A DNA stretch of 12,751 bases, taken from NCBI GenBank assembly GCA_023420245.1, contig JAEZWL010000209.1:1-12751 (forward strand), written 5' to 3'. Made by a program: the position numbers and the translations under genes. The stretch is from Bacillota bacterium. GTDB lineage: Bacteria > Bacillota > Clostridia > Oscillospirales > Acutalibacteraceae. The notes beneath the pieces were generated by a model. The model was given only the letters and a program-made list of their open reading frames with translations. It was not told where the DNA came from and made no database searches. Of this stretch, positions 6,329 to 12,751 are shown in pieces. Numbering within the stretch: the stretch's first letter is position 1; each line of letters starts with the position of its first letter.

Positions 6329-8866
6329 ATGAGTAAGAAAGACAGAAAAGCGGTTTCTTCGGGAATTGAGCTATCCGAGCCAAAGCTGCTCGGGCATAAA
6401 AACACCGCCGTTACCGGTCTTATTCTCGATACCCTGCTTGTTCTTCTGGGTGTTTTCGGCGCGGTACGGCTTCCGGTTGTTACCTTTTCTCTGCCCGTGC
6501 TGCCCAAAACCTTCGTGCTGTATACTCTGCTGTTCACGGTGGTTCTTTCCCTGGTGTTTCACCTGAAGCGTCTGCGCCACGTGACGCTGTTCCTTTTCAC
6601 CCTCCTGTTTGCTTCGTTTCTGTATTTGCGCCGGAATCTTCTTTTGCAGGGCTATTATATCATCGCCAATCTCTTGATCGGCGCCTACGCAAAGCTGTCC
6701 GGTTTATCGCTGCTAATCTATACCGTGTCGGCAAAGTCTGAGAATTACGAAACAATCTGCACGGTTTTTTTGCTGTGTGTTTCCTTTCTTATCGCCTATT
6801 CCTTATGCTGGGCAATTGCCACGCAGCACAGCTTTTTAATCACCCTTGCTATAACGCTTCCATTTCTGCTGGTATCTGTAATATTTAACGGCAGCCTTGA
6901 TTTTTATTCGGTGCTGTTGCTGGCTTCCTGCTGGGGAACTCTGCTGTTTATGCGGCTGCCGACTGGCGAAAAAACGGGTTTTGTAAAGAAACGCGGAATA
7001 TTCTACGCAAAGAGCCTGCCTGCCGCATCAAAAAGCGGAACACTGGTTCTTCCCGTGCTGCTGCTGTGCTTTTTATTGATTCTTACGGCGTTTCCAATCC
7101 AGAGCTTTCGGCGGACAGACGACACCAAAGCCCTGCGTGACCGTCTGACCGACACCATAAATAATCTTCCGCTGTTCGAAGGCTCCGGAATCGGCGGCTC
7201 CTCAAACCGGGTGAATCTGGATACCGCCGGTTCCATCCGGTTTTCCGGAAACACCATGCTGCGGGTAAAGCTGTCGAAGGGAATCCCCTTATATTTGAAA
7301 GGGTTTACCGGCGATCGGTACGACGGCTACAGCTGGGATGCACCGAACGACGCTGATTTCAGCAAGGTCAGTGCAGAGCTGAACGGAATCAGCGTTCACA
7401 ACCTGTTTTTTGAACACGCAAACCGGCTCGGCGTTTCAAGCAAGCTTAAGCTGAATCCGTATGAAATTCAGGTCAAGAATCTCAACGCAAACAAACAGAC
7501 CATCTACTTTCCCTATAACATTACCACAACACCAAAAAACATCATCAACGTAACGTATGTTAATGATTCCGTAATCAAATCCGCCGCGCTATTTGGAATC
7601 AGCAATTATAACCTTTATGCCTACAATATAACGGGACAAAAGCTGAACTCCTTTCCAAGCGACATCTTTGTAGATGCCGCCGGAAGTAAAATGCCTGATC
7701 TGATGAATCATCCGAAATACAGCCAGGTCTTATGGAGAATTTTCACAGAGGAAAAAAGTTTCAGCACCCTGAACCGGTACAATCTCGAGGATTATTACAA
7801 GAGCACCATTCCGGATATGCTTATGGGCACGCTGAGTCAAAACAAAAAGGACCTTGTTTATGCGGAGCAGAATTACCGGAGCTACCTGTACGACCATTAT
7901 ACCCAGCTTCCCGAGAACATTGAAACGAAGGTGCAGGCTCTGCTCAAGCAGGAAGGTATCAGCACTTCCTATTCCTCCATCAGCGATATGGCGGCGGCGG
8001 TAACGCACTACCTTGCGAAAACCTGCAAGTATACGCTGTCTCCCGGCAGTGTTCCCGCTGGGCAGGATTTTACGGATTATTTTTTATTTGAGAATAAAAA
8101 AGGCTACTGCGTCCATTTCGCGACCGCCGCGACCGTAATGCTGAGAGCCATGGGGCTTCCCGTGCGTTACGCGGAAGGATATATCGTCACCAATGAAGAT
8201 TTGAAAAGCGCGGTCAGCGGCTGGGCTGATATCCGGGATAACCGGGCTCACGCGTGGGTTGAGATTTACTACCCCGGCTTCGGCTGGCAGCCGATTGAGG
8301 CGACGCCCGGATTTTCCGCACAGCAAAGCTCGCTGAGCGATAAAAACCCGGAGGACTATCAGAATCTGGATAGTCAGGAGCAAAACGCGCCTTCCGAAGT
8401 CTCCGTTCCGAGCAAAGAGGAAAGCAGCTCTCCGGCATCCGGCGCCGTCAGTCAGCTTTCGGGCGGCACAGCATCCGAACCGGCAGGAACAGCGGCAGAA
8501 AATGACGGAAAATCCGCGACCCTGCCGCTTGCGATTGCACTGGTCCTTGCCGCAGCTTTTATCACTTTTATTATCGTAAAGCGTAGAATCGTGTTAAACC
8601 GGCGGTCAAAGCTTTTCCGGCAGGAGGATACCAACCGCGCGGTCATTGCCGTTTACAGCTATCTGACTAAGCTTGTGCATTATGGAGGGACGGTCAGCGA
8701 AGAAATATCCGACACCGCGTTAAAGGCGCGGTTCAGCCAGCACCGGATTCGGAAGGAAGAGCTGAATTTGATGCGGACTTACGCGGAGAAAATGGCGGCG
8801 GAGGTATACGCCGAACTATCAACGGGAAAGAAAGTGGTTTTCCGATACTTTGATAATCTGAATTGA
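6329..8866 (+). CDS. membrane-bound transglutaminase-like protein
   Basis: 845 residues. About seven or eight N-terminal membrane segments (near 28-48, 61-79, 83-101, 110-130, 141-163, 168-187, 191-208, 237-257) precede a long outside region. The transglutaminase/protease core has Cys in KGYCVHFATA (C594), His in RAHAWVEIYY (H641) and an acidic residue in PIEATPG (E657, where Asp is usual). A Ser/Ala/Glu-rich linker (about 680-728), one more membrane span (about 730-752) and a cytoplasmic tail of about 95 residues follow. This layout matches the transglutaminase-like genes that accompany MoxR/DUF58. It may crosslink, cleave or modify surface proteins; the substrate is unknown. ATG 6329 is chosen because AAGGTAGGG precedes it; the reading frame stays open upstream to 6185, but that part overlaps the DUF58 gene. 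Confidence 0.9.
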   Translation: MSKKDRKAVSSGIELSEPKLLGHKNTAVTGLILDTLLVLLGVFGAVRLPVVTFSLPVLPKTFVLYTLLFTVVLSLVFHLKRLRHVTLFLFTLLFASFLYLRRNLLLQGYYIIANLLIGAYAKLSGLSLLIYTVSAKSENYETICTVFLLCVSFLIAYSLCWAIATQHSFLITLAITLPFLLVSVIFNGSLDFYSVLLLASCWGTLLFMRLPTGEKTGFVKKRGIFYAKSLPAASKSGTLVLPVLLLCFLLILTAFPIQSFRRTDDTKALRDRLTDTINNLPLFEGSGIGGSSNRVNLDTAGSIRFSGNTMLRVKLSKGIPLYLKGFTGDRYDGYSWDAPNDADFSKVSAELNGISVHNLFFEHANRLGVSSKLKLNPYEIQVKNLNANKQTIYFPYNITTTPKNIINVTYVNDSVIKSAALFGISNYNLYAYNITGQKLNSFPSDIFVDAAGSKMPDLMNHPKYSQVLWRIFTEEKSFSTLNRYNLEDYYKSTIPDMLMGTLSQNKKDLVYAEQNYRSYLYDHYTQLPENIETKVQALLKQEGISTSYSSISDMAAAVTHYLAKTCKYTLSPGSVPAGQDFTDYFLFENKKGYCVHFATAATVMLRAMGLPVRYAEGYIVTNEDLKSAVSGWADIRDNRAHAWVEIYYPGFGWQPIEATPGFSAQQSSLSDKNPEDYQNLDSQEQNAPSEVSVPSKEESSSPASGAVSQLSGGTASEPAGTAAENDGKSATLPLAIALVLAAAFITFIIVKRRIVLNRRSKLFRQEDTNRAVIAVYSYLTKLVHYGGTVSEEISDTALKARFSQHRIRKEELNLMRTYAEKMAAEVYAELSTGKKVVFRYFDNLN

Positions 8867-8992
8867 TTGCAAAGCTGCTTTTCAGCTCCATAAATACAGT
8901 ACTCATAAAAAATGCGCCTTGAAACGGCTTCAAAGCCCACTCAAGACGCATTTTTGTCCTATTTTTCAGCAAGGCTACTTTGCAACAGCCCC
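8867..8992 (-). repeat. repeated 3'-UTR element, copy 1
   Basis: About 126 bp homologous to 11050-11183 in the same orientation. In minus-strand order it has GGGGCTGTTGCAAA (8992-8979), a small hairpin GGCTGT/GTAGCC (8990-8973), an A/T spacer, a terminator hairpin (8955-8908), the ATTTATG block, and an AGCTG/CAGCT hairpin near 8872-8886. It starts 6 nt after the htpG stop. Its other end abuts the stop of the transglutaminase gene, with TTGCAAAG (8868-8875) as a weak inverted match to the CTTTGCAA at 8978-8985. The GG-N2-CTGTTGCAAA end resembles IS6-family terminal repeats, so a MITE origin is possible. Left boundary is approximate. Confidence 0.75.
8908..8955. terminator. terminator hairpin in repeat copy 1
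   Basis: Outer arms AAAAATGCGCCTTGA (8908-8922) and TCAAGACGCATTTTT (8941-8955) pair at 14 of 15 positions. The exception (8917/8946) is C-A on the plus strand but G-U in minus-strand RNA. An inner GGCTT/AAGCC stem sits at 8926-8937. The A-tract and T-tract arms give U-rich exits both ways. It can end htpG transcription (minus) and the transglutaminase operon (plus). Confidence 0.8.
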
Positions 8993-8998
8993 TATGTT

Positions 8999-10882
8999 TT
9001 ATTTCGTCATTAAACCACAGATTTGATTGGAGAACTCAACCGGGTCGTCGATGGCTACGCCCTCGATAAGCAGCGCCTGCATATACAACAGGGACGTATA
9101 CTGCCTGAGCGTATCCTTGTCGTCCTGATACAGCGCGGTAAGCTTTTGGAAAACCGGATGGTTCGCGTTGATTTCCAGAACACGCTGAGCGGTGATTTTT
9201 TCGGCGTTCGGCATCGCGTTAAGCACCTTTTCCATCTCGAGGGAAATCGCACCGTCCGTGGAGAGGCATACCGGATGGGTTTTCAGCTTCTGGGATAGGA
9301 TAACCTGCTTTACCTTTCCGTCAAGTGAATCCCGCATAAAGCCGAGCATGTCCTTGTTTTCCTCCACCTGCTTTGCAGCTTCCTTCTTTTCCTCCTCCGT
9401 CTCCAGACCAAGGTCGTCGGCGGAAACCGATTTAAACTCCTTATCGTCGTATTTCATCAGCATGCGGAGCGCGAATTCGTCCACCCCTTCGGTCAGGTAA
9501 AGGATTTCGTAGCCTTTTTCCTTCAGTGCTTCGGTCTGGGGCAGCTGCTCCACGCGCGCGGTGGTTTCTCCGCAGGCGTAATTGATGTATTTCTGCTCCC
9601 CCTTCATGCGGGAAGCATATTCTTTCAGTGTGACCAGCTTCTTTTCGCTGGAGGAATAGAACATCAGCAGCTCCTGCAAGACGTCCTTATGCATGCCGTA
9701 ATCCTGATAAATCCCGTATTTCAGCTGCAAACCGAAATTGTTAAAGAACTCCTCGTACTTTTCACGCTCGTTGTTCAGCATGCCTTCCAGCTCGGATATG
9801 ATCTTCTTTTCCAAACGGGAAGCAATCACTTTCAGCTGGCGGTCATGCTGAAGCATTTCACGGGAAATATTCAGGGATAAATCCTGAGAATCCACGAGAC
9901 CGCGCACAAAGCTGAAATAATCCGGCAGCAGGTCCGCACACTTGTCCATGATCAGAACACCGTTGGAATAGAGCTGCAGACCCTTTTCGTAATCCTTGGT
10001 ATAGAAGTTCATCGCGGCTTTTGCCGGAATAAAGAGCAGGGCGTTATAAGTAGCGGTGCCCTCGGTGTAGGAGTGAATCACCTTGGCGGGATTCATGTAA
10101 TCCATGAATTTATCCTTGTAGAATTGGTTGTATTCCTCGTCGGTAATCTCATTCTTGTTTTTGCGCCAGATCGGAACCATACTGTTCAGAGTGACCGTTT
10201 CGGTGTAGGTCTCGTACTCATCCTTCGAGCCCTCCTTCAAGCGGCTCTTCTCCATATCCGTTTTAATCGGGTAGCGGATGTAATCGGAATACTTTTTAAC
10301 AATATGCTGGATGGTATACGGCTCCAGATATTCATCGTAGCTGTTCTCTTCGGTATTGTCCTTGATTTGAAGAATGATGGTCGTGCCATGGCCTTCTTTT
10401 TCACAAGGCGCAATGGTATAGCCCTGTGCGCCCTCGCTCTCCCATTTGTAGGCTTCTTCGCTCCCATAAGCCTTGCTGATTACAGTAACAAGCTTGCTTA
10501 CCATAAAGGCGGAATAGAAGCCAACACCGAACTGACCGATAATCTCAATATCCTCTTTGGGTTCATTGTCCTTCTTAAAGTTTAAGGAACCGCTTTTCGC
10601 GATGGTACCGAGATTATTTTCCAGCTCATCCTTTGTCATACCACAGCCGTTATCCGAAAGGATAAGGGTGCGGCCTTCTTTGTCCAGCTTAATATCAATG
10701 CAAAAATCGTCGCGGTTCAGACCGGTATCGCCGTCGCTCAGAGCCTTGTAATAAAGCTTGTCGATTGCGTCGCTCGCATTGGATATCAGCTCACGCAGAA
10801 AAATTTCACGATGGGTGTAAATCGAATTAATCATCAAGTCCAGTAACCGCTTGGACTCCGCTTTAAATTGCTTAACTGCCAT
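8999..10882 (-). CDS. htpG: chaperone protein HtpG (Hsp90)
   Basis: ATP-dependent cytoplasmic chaperone that works as a homodimer. 627 residues, matching E. coli HtpG. N-terminal GHKL ATPase domain: ELISNASDA (31-39, catalytic E31), LILSDNGCGM (73-82, D77 for adenine), GTIAKSGS (92-99) and IGQFGVGFYSAFMV from 115. The middle domain carries the SLNISREMLQ block with the conserved Arg, and the C-terminal part is the dimerisation domain. There is no eukaryotic-type EEVD tail, as expected. ATG 10882 has AGAGGT at 10892-10897. The gene is monocistronic: it has its own promoter and CIRCE operator upstream and a terminator-bearing repeat 6 nt past the stop. Confidence 0.98.
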   Translation of the reverse strand: MAVKQFKAESKRLLDLMINSIYTHREIFLRELISNASDAIDKLYYKALSDGDTGLNRDDFCIDIKLDKEGRTLILSDNGCGMTKDELENNLGTIAKSGSLNFKKDNEPKEDIEIIGQFGVGFYSAFMVSKLVTVISKAYGSEEAYKWESEGAQGYTIAPCEKEGHGTTIILQIKDNTEENSYDEYLEPYTIQHIVKKYSDYIRYPIKTDMEKSRLKEGSKDEYETYTETVTLNSMVPIWRKNKNEITDEEYNQFYKDKFMDYMNPAKVIHSYTEGTATYNALLFIPAKAAMNFYTKDYEKGLQLYSNGVLIMDKCADLLPDYFSFVRGLVDSQDLSLNISREMLQHDRQLKVIASRLEKKIISELEGMLNNEREKYEEFFNNFGLQLKYGIYQDYGMHKDVLQELLMFYSSSEKKLVTLKEYASRMKGEQKYINYACGETTARVEQLPQTEALKEKGYEILYLTEGVDEFALRMLMKYDDKEFKSVSADDLGLETEEEKKEAAKQVEENKDMLGFMRDSLDGKVKQVILSQKLKTHPVCLSTDGAISLEMEKVLNAMPNAEKITAQRVLEINANHPVFQKLTALYQDDKDTLRQYTSLLYMQALLIEGVAIDDPVEFSNQICGLMTK

Positions 10883-10908
10883 ATGTTATCTACCTCTGAT
10901 TCATAATT

Positions 10909-10935
10909 TTAGCACTCTATAGTTTCAAGTGCTAA
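10909..10935. promoter_or_regulatory. CIRCE operator (HrcA binding site)
   Basis: TTAGCACTC (10909-10917), nine bases, then AAGTGCTAA (10927-10935). The consensus is TTAGCACTC-N9-GAGTGCTAA, so only one base (10927, A for G) differs. The symmetry extends by two bases on each side, to 10907-10937. It begins 4 bp downstream of the -10 box and covers the predicted transcription start, the usual position for HrcA repression of heat-shock genes. Confidence 0.93.
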
Positions 10936-10939
10936 AAAT

Positions 10940-10968
10940 ATTTTAATACATATCGCAGGAAAATTCAA
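10940..10968 (-). promoter_or_regulatory. sigma-A promoter of htpG
   Basis: On the minus strand TTGAAT (10968-10963) and TAAAAT (10945-10940) are separated by 17 bp. The start point would fall near 10933, inside the CIRCE operator, leaving a leader of about 50 nt. Confidence 0.75.
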
Positions 10969-11049
10969 GTAGATGAATTGTTAATTTTTTATTTATAATA
11001 TTTAAATATACAAAATAATCCCTGACAGTCCGGGGGTTCGGAATCCAAA

Positions 11050-11183
11050 GGGGATGCTGCAAACAGCGCCTTGCATAAATGAACAACCTATAAAACAAAA
11101 AATGCACCTTGAAACGGCTTGCCGAAGCCCTATCAAAGCACATTTTTATAAATTTTTTGTAAAGGCTATTTTGCAACAGCCGC
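11050..11183 (-). repeat. repeated 3'-UTR element, copy 2
   Basis: About 134 bp homologous to copy 1 in the same orientation, starting 14 nt after the hydrogenase stop. In minus-strand order: GCGGCTGTTGCAAA (11183-11170), a small hairpin GGCTGT/ATAGCC (11181-11164), an A/T spacer, a terminator hairpin (11147-11098), the shared ATTTATG block and a GCTG-TTTG-CAGC hairpin (11067-11056). The left end GGGGATGCTGCAAAC (11050-11064) is an imperfect inverted copy of the right end, so this copy looks like a small element with terminal inverted repeats. No target-site duplication is evident. Confidence 0.75.
11098..11147 (-). terminator. terminator hairpin in repeat copy 2
   Basis: Arms 11098-11112 and 11133-11147 pair with inner stem GGCTT/AAGCC (11116-11120 with 11125-11129). 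Three pairs (11108/11137, 11106/11139, 11105/11140) are C-A mismatches on the plus strand but G-U pairs in minus-strand RNA. TTTTTT follows on the minus strand. It is well placed to end the hydrogenase transcript. Confidence 0.8.
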
Positions 11184-11197
11184 TTTTGTTAAAATAA

Positions 11198-12751
11198 TTA
11201 TTTTGTTTCTTTTACATAGTCTACATGCAGAAGCTCGTGGACTTTGCCTTTTAACAGGTTAGAGTAAAGGGAGTCGATTACCGGGTTTTCCTCCGAACGC
11301 TTTATGCTGCACATCTTATCGGCGGCATAAAGACCCGAGCTGCGCAGCTTCTTATTCTGCGGGCTGGTAATCGGCTGTCCGGCGCCGCATACACAGCCGC
11401 CGGGGCATGCCATAACCTCCACAAAATCATATTGCGCTTCGCCGCTTTGAATCTTTTGAATGAGGTCCTCGGCATTTTTCAGCCCGCTGACCATCGCGAT
11501 TTTAAGCTCACGGTCGCCGTACGGAACAGTCGCGTGTTTGGTTCCCTGCATTCCGCGAACACCGTTAAAGGCAATGGAGCGCAGCTCCGACGAGGATTTG
11601 TCTTCGGAAAGACGGCGAATTACCGCTTCGGTCACTCCGCCTGTTACCCCGAAAATCACTCCGGCGCCGCTGCGGTTGCTGAACGGCATATCGATTGCCT
11701 CGGACTCCAGCTCAGAGAAGATGATTCCGGATTCCTTAATCATCTGGATAAGCTCCTGCGTGGTGATGACATAATCCACATAAGGAACCCCGTCCTTTTT
11801 GAATTCATCCCTGGCGGCTTCGAACTTCTTTGCCGTACAGGGCATAACCGCGACAACAACGACCTTTCGGTCTTCGTCCTTAAACTGTTCCTTTAATACA
11901 GAGCCGAACATTTCCATTGGGGAACGGCAGGTTGAAATATTGGGGAGCAGCTCAGGGTGCATTTTCTCCGCGTACTGAATCCATGCGGGACAGCAGGAGG
12001 TAAAGAGCGGGAGCTTTTCTCCGGTTGTCAGCCGCTCCAGGAACTCATTGGCCTCTTCCATTACGGTAAGGTCTGCGCCGGTGGCGGTGTCAAATACTTC
12101 ATCCACACCGATACGCTTTAACGCGGCAACAATTTTACCCATCAGGTCCTCGCCGGCCTTCTGGCCCATTTTGCCGCCGATGCCGACGCGAACGGCGGGA
12201 GCAATCTGCACCACAACCTTGGTGTTTTTATCGCTGATTGCTTTCCAAACCTGGTTAGTTTCCTTTTTCACAACAATTGCGCCCGTGGGGCAGACTGCCG
12301 CGCACTGACCGCAGCCCACGCAGGTGGAGTCGGCGATCGGAATATGGAACGCGGTGCTGACCTTCATCTTAGCGCCTCTGGACATAAAGTCGATAGCGCC
12401 TACATTTTGAACCTCGTTGCAGACTCGCACACAGTCGCCGCAGAGGATGCACTTGTTGGGGTAACGTACAATCGCGGCGGAGGAATTATCCATAGAGGAA
12501 TCATCTCCGGCGGTATTGCTGAAGCGTACTCTGGTGATACCGAAACGCTCCGCCAACTCCTGCAGGCGGCACTCGCCGTTTTTCTCGCAGGTGGTGCAGT
12601 CGCGGCAGTGGTCGGAAAGCAGAAGCTCCAGTACCATTTTCCTGTATTTACGCAGCTTCGGGGTATTGGTGTAGATTTCCATTCCGGCTTTCGGGGGAGT
12701 GGAGCAGGCGGCTTCCATACCGCCCCATTTGTTTTCCACCATACACATGCG
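11198..12751 (-). CDS. hndD: modular [FeFe] hydrogenase (HndD-like), N-terminus beyond right edge
   Basis: Makes or oxidises H2 at the H-cluster, passing electrons through iron-sulfur clusters; family members of this layout work with NuoE/NuoF-like subunits on NAD(P)H and ferredoxin, which would lie beyond the right edge. 517 residues are visible and the frame is open at the edge (CGC at 12751-12749); about 50 residues, the start of the [2Fe-2S] domain, are missing. Visible residues: CMVE and AACSTP of the [2Fe-2S] domain, a His-type cluster (H48, C52, C55, C61), two [4Fe-4S] motifs (C101/104/107/111 and C144/147/150/154), then L1 TSCCPAW (251-257), L2 MPCTAKK (303-309) and L3 MACPGGC (447-453). 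The C-terminal small-subunit-like tail ends in HELLHVDY. Oddities: extra Cys at 49 and at 455. Symbol assigned by architecture only. Confidence 0.93.
   Translation of the reverse strand, partial: RMCMVENKWGGMEAACSTPPKAGMEIYTNTPKLRKYRKMVLELLLSDHCRDCTTCEKNGECRLQELAERFGITRVRFSNTAGDDSSMDNSSAAIVRYPNKCILCGDCVRVCNEVQNVGAIDFMSRGAKMKVSTAFHIPIADSTCVGCGQCAAVCPTGAIVVKKETNQVWKAISDKNTKVVVQIAPAVRVGIGGKMGQKAGEDLMGKIVAALKRIGVDEVFDTATGADLTVMEEANEFLERLTTGEKLPLFTSCCPAWIQYAEKMHPELLPNISTCRSPMEMFGSVLKEQFKDEDRKVVVVAVMPCTAKKFEAARDEFKKDGVPYVDYVITTQELIQMIKESGIIFSELESEAIDMPFSNRSGAGVIFGVTGGVTEAVIRRLSEDKSSSELRSIAFNGVRGMQGTKHATVPYGDRELKIAMVSGLKNAEDLIQKIQSGEAQYDFVEVMACPGGCVCGAGQPITSPQNKKLRSSGLYAADKMCSIKRSEENPVIDSLYSNLLKGKVHELLHVDYVKETK

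Larger units (their letters stand above)
10883..11197. other. 315-bp intergenic region between htpG and hydrogenase
   Basis: Read from right to left, this holds the hydrogenase 3' end and repeat copy 2 (11050-11183), a short GC-rich patch with an imperfect palindrome CCCTGACAGTCCGGG (11020-11034), an A/T-rich stretch (10969-11019) without recognisable signals, the htpG promoter, the CIRCE operator and the htpG ribosome binding site. I see no convincing small gene here. Confidence 0.7.

Noticed and set aside
8867..8992. CRISPR or tandem repeat array
   Set aside because: Only two copies, 2.2 kb apart with an ordinary gene between them; no regular spacing or spacers.
10073..10585. Hydrophobic open frame on the plus strand inside htpG
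   Set aside because: It is the reverse-complement shadow of a highly conserved Hsp90 region; the apparent membrane-like composition comes from reading charged codons backwards.
11031..11046. GGGGGTTCGGAATCC resembles a tRNA T-arm
   Set aside because: The loop has an extra base, there is no acceptor stem, anticodon arm or CCA around it, so neither a tRNA nor a convincing attachment site.
10943..11176. Possible 77-codon gene on the minus strand between hydrogenase and htpG
   Set aside because: It runs through the repeat element and the -35 region of the htpG promoter, has no ribosome binding site that I can see, and the encoded peptide has no family features.

Overview
The window reads as chromosomal DNA of a strictly anaerobic, low- to mid-GC Bacillota, most likely class Clostridia (an Oscillospiraceae/Ruminococcaceae-type organism). 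The reasons are an NAD(P)H-linked modular [FeFe] hydrogenase, a CIRCE operator, sigma-A type promoters with A/T-rich flanks, strong GGAGG ribosome binding sites, and a lipoprotein of the DUF4358 type common in that class. The genus is an inference. No rRNA, tRNA, CRISPR array, prophage or intact insertion sequence is visible.

Layout, left to right. (1) 1-1550, minus: adenine deaminase (ade), uninterrupted and running off the left edge. (2) 1551-1711: a divergent control region with two abutting palindromes next to a near-consensus promoter. (3) 1712-3108, plus: two exported lipoproteins in one operon, an SGNH/GDSL hydrolase and a DUF4358 protein, closed by a 21-bp perfect hairpin shared with the convergent gene. 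(4) 3161-3880, minus: a Sir2-type NAD-dependent protein deacylase. (5) 4163-8866, plus: a compact operon of a MoxR AAA+ ATPase, a DUF58 protein and a large membrane-anchored transglutaminase-like protein, behind a TTGTAT-17-TATAAT promoter. (6) 8999-10882, minus: htpG (Hsp90), with a CIRCE operator lying over its predicted transcription start. (7) 11198-12751, minus: a modular [FeFe] hydrogenase that loses its N-terminus at the right edge.

How the genes work together. The MoxR/DUF58/transglutaminase set is a recognised gene combination: the cytoplasmic ATPase is thought to act on or through the membrane-bound DUF58 protein, and the transglutaminase domain lies outside the membrane. The two lipoproteins probably act at the cell surface. 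Adenine deaminase (purine salvage), the sirtuin (NAD-dependent deacylation) and the hydrogenase (redox balance in fermentation) are separate housekeeping units.

The least expected feature is a ~130-bp repeated element in two copies (about 8867-8992 and 11050-11183), in the same orientation. Each begins 6-14 nt downstream of a minus-strand stop codon (htpG and the hydrogenase). Each would be transcribed as a small hairpin followed by a terminator-like hairpin. The differences between copies mostly keep the stems paired as G-U in the minus-strand RNA only, which suggests selection on an RNA rather than on DNA symmetry. Otherwise the window is ordinary, and I see no clear sign of a new multi-gene defence or mobile system.
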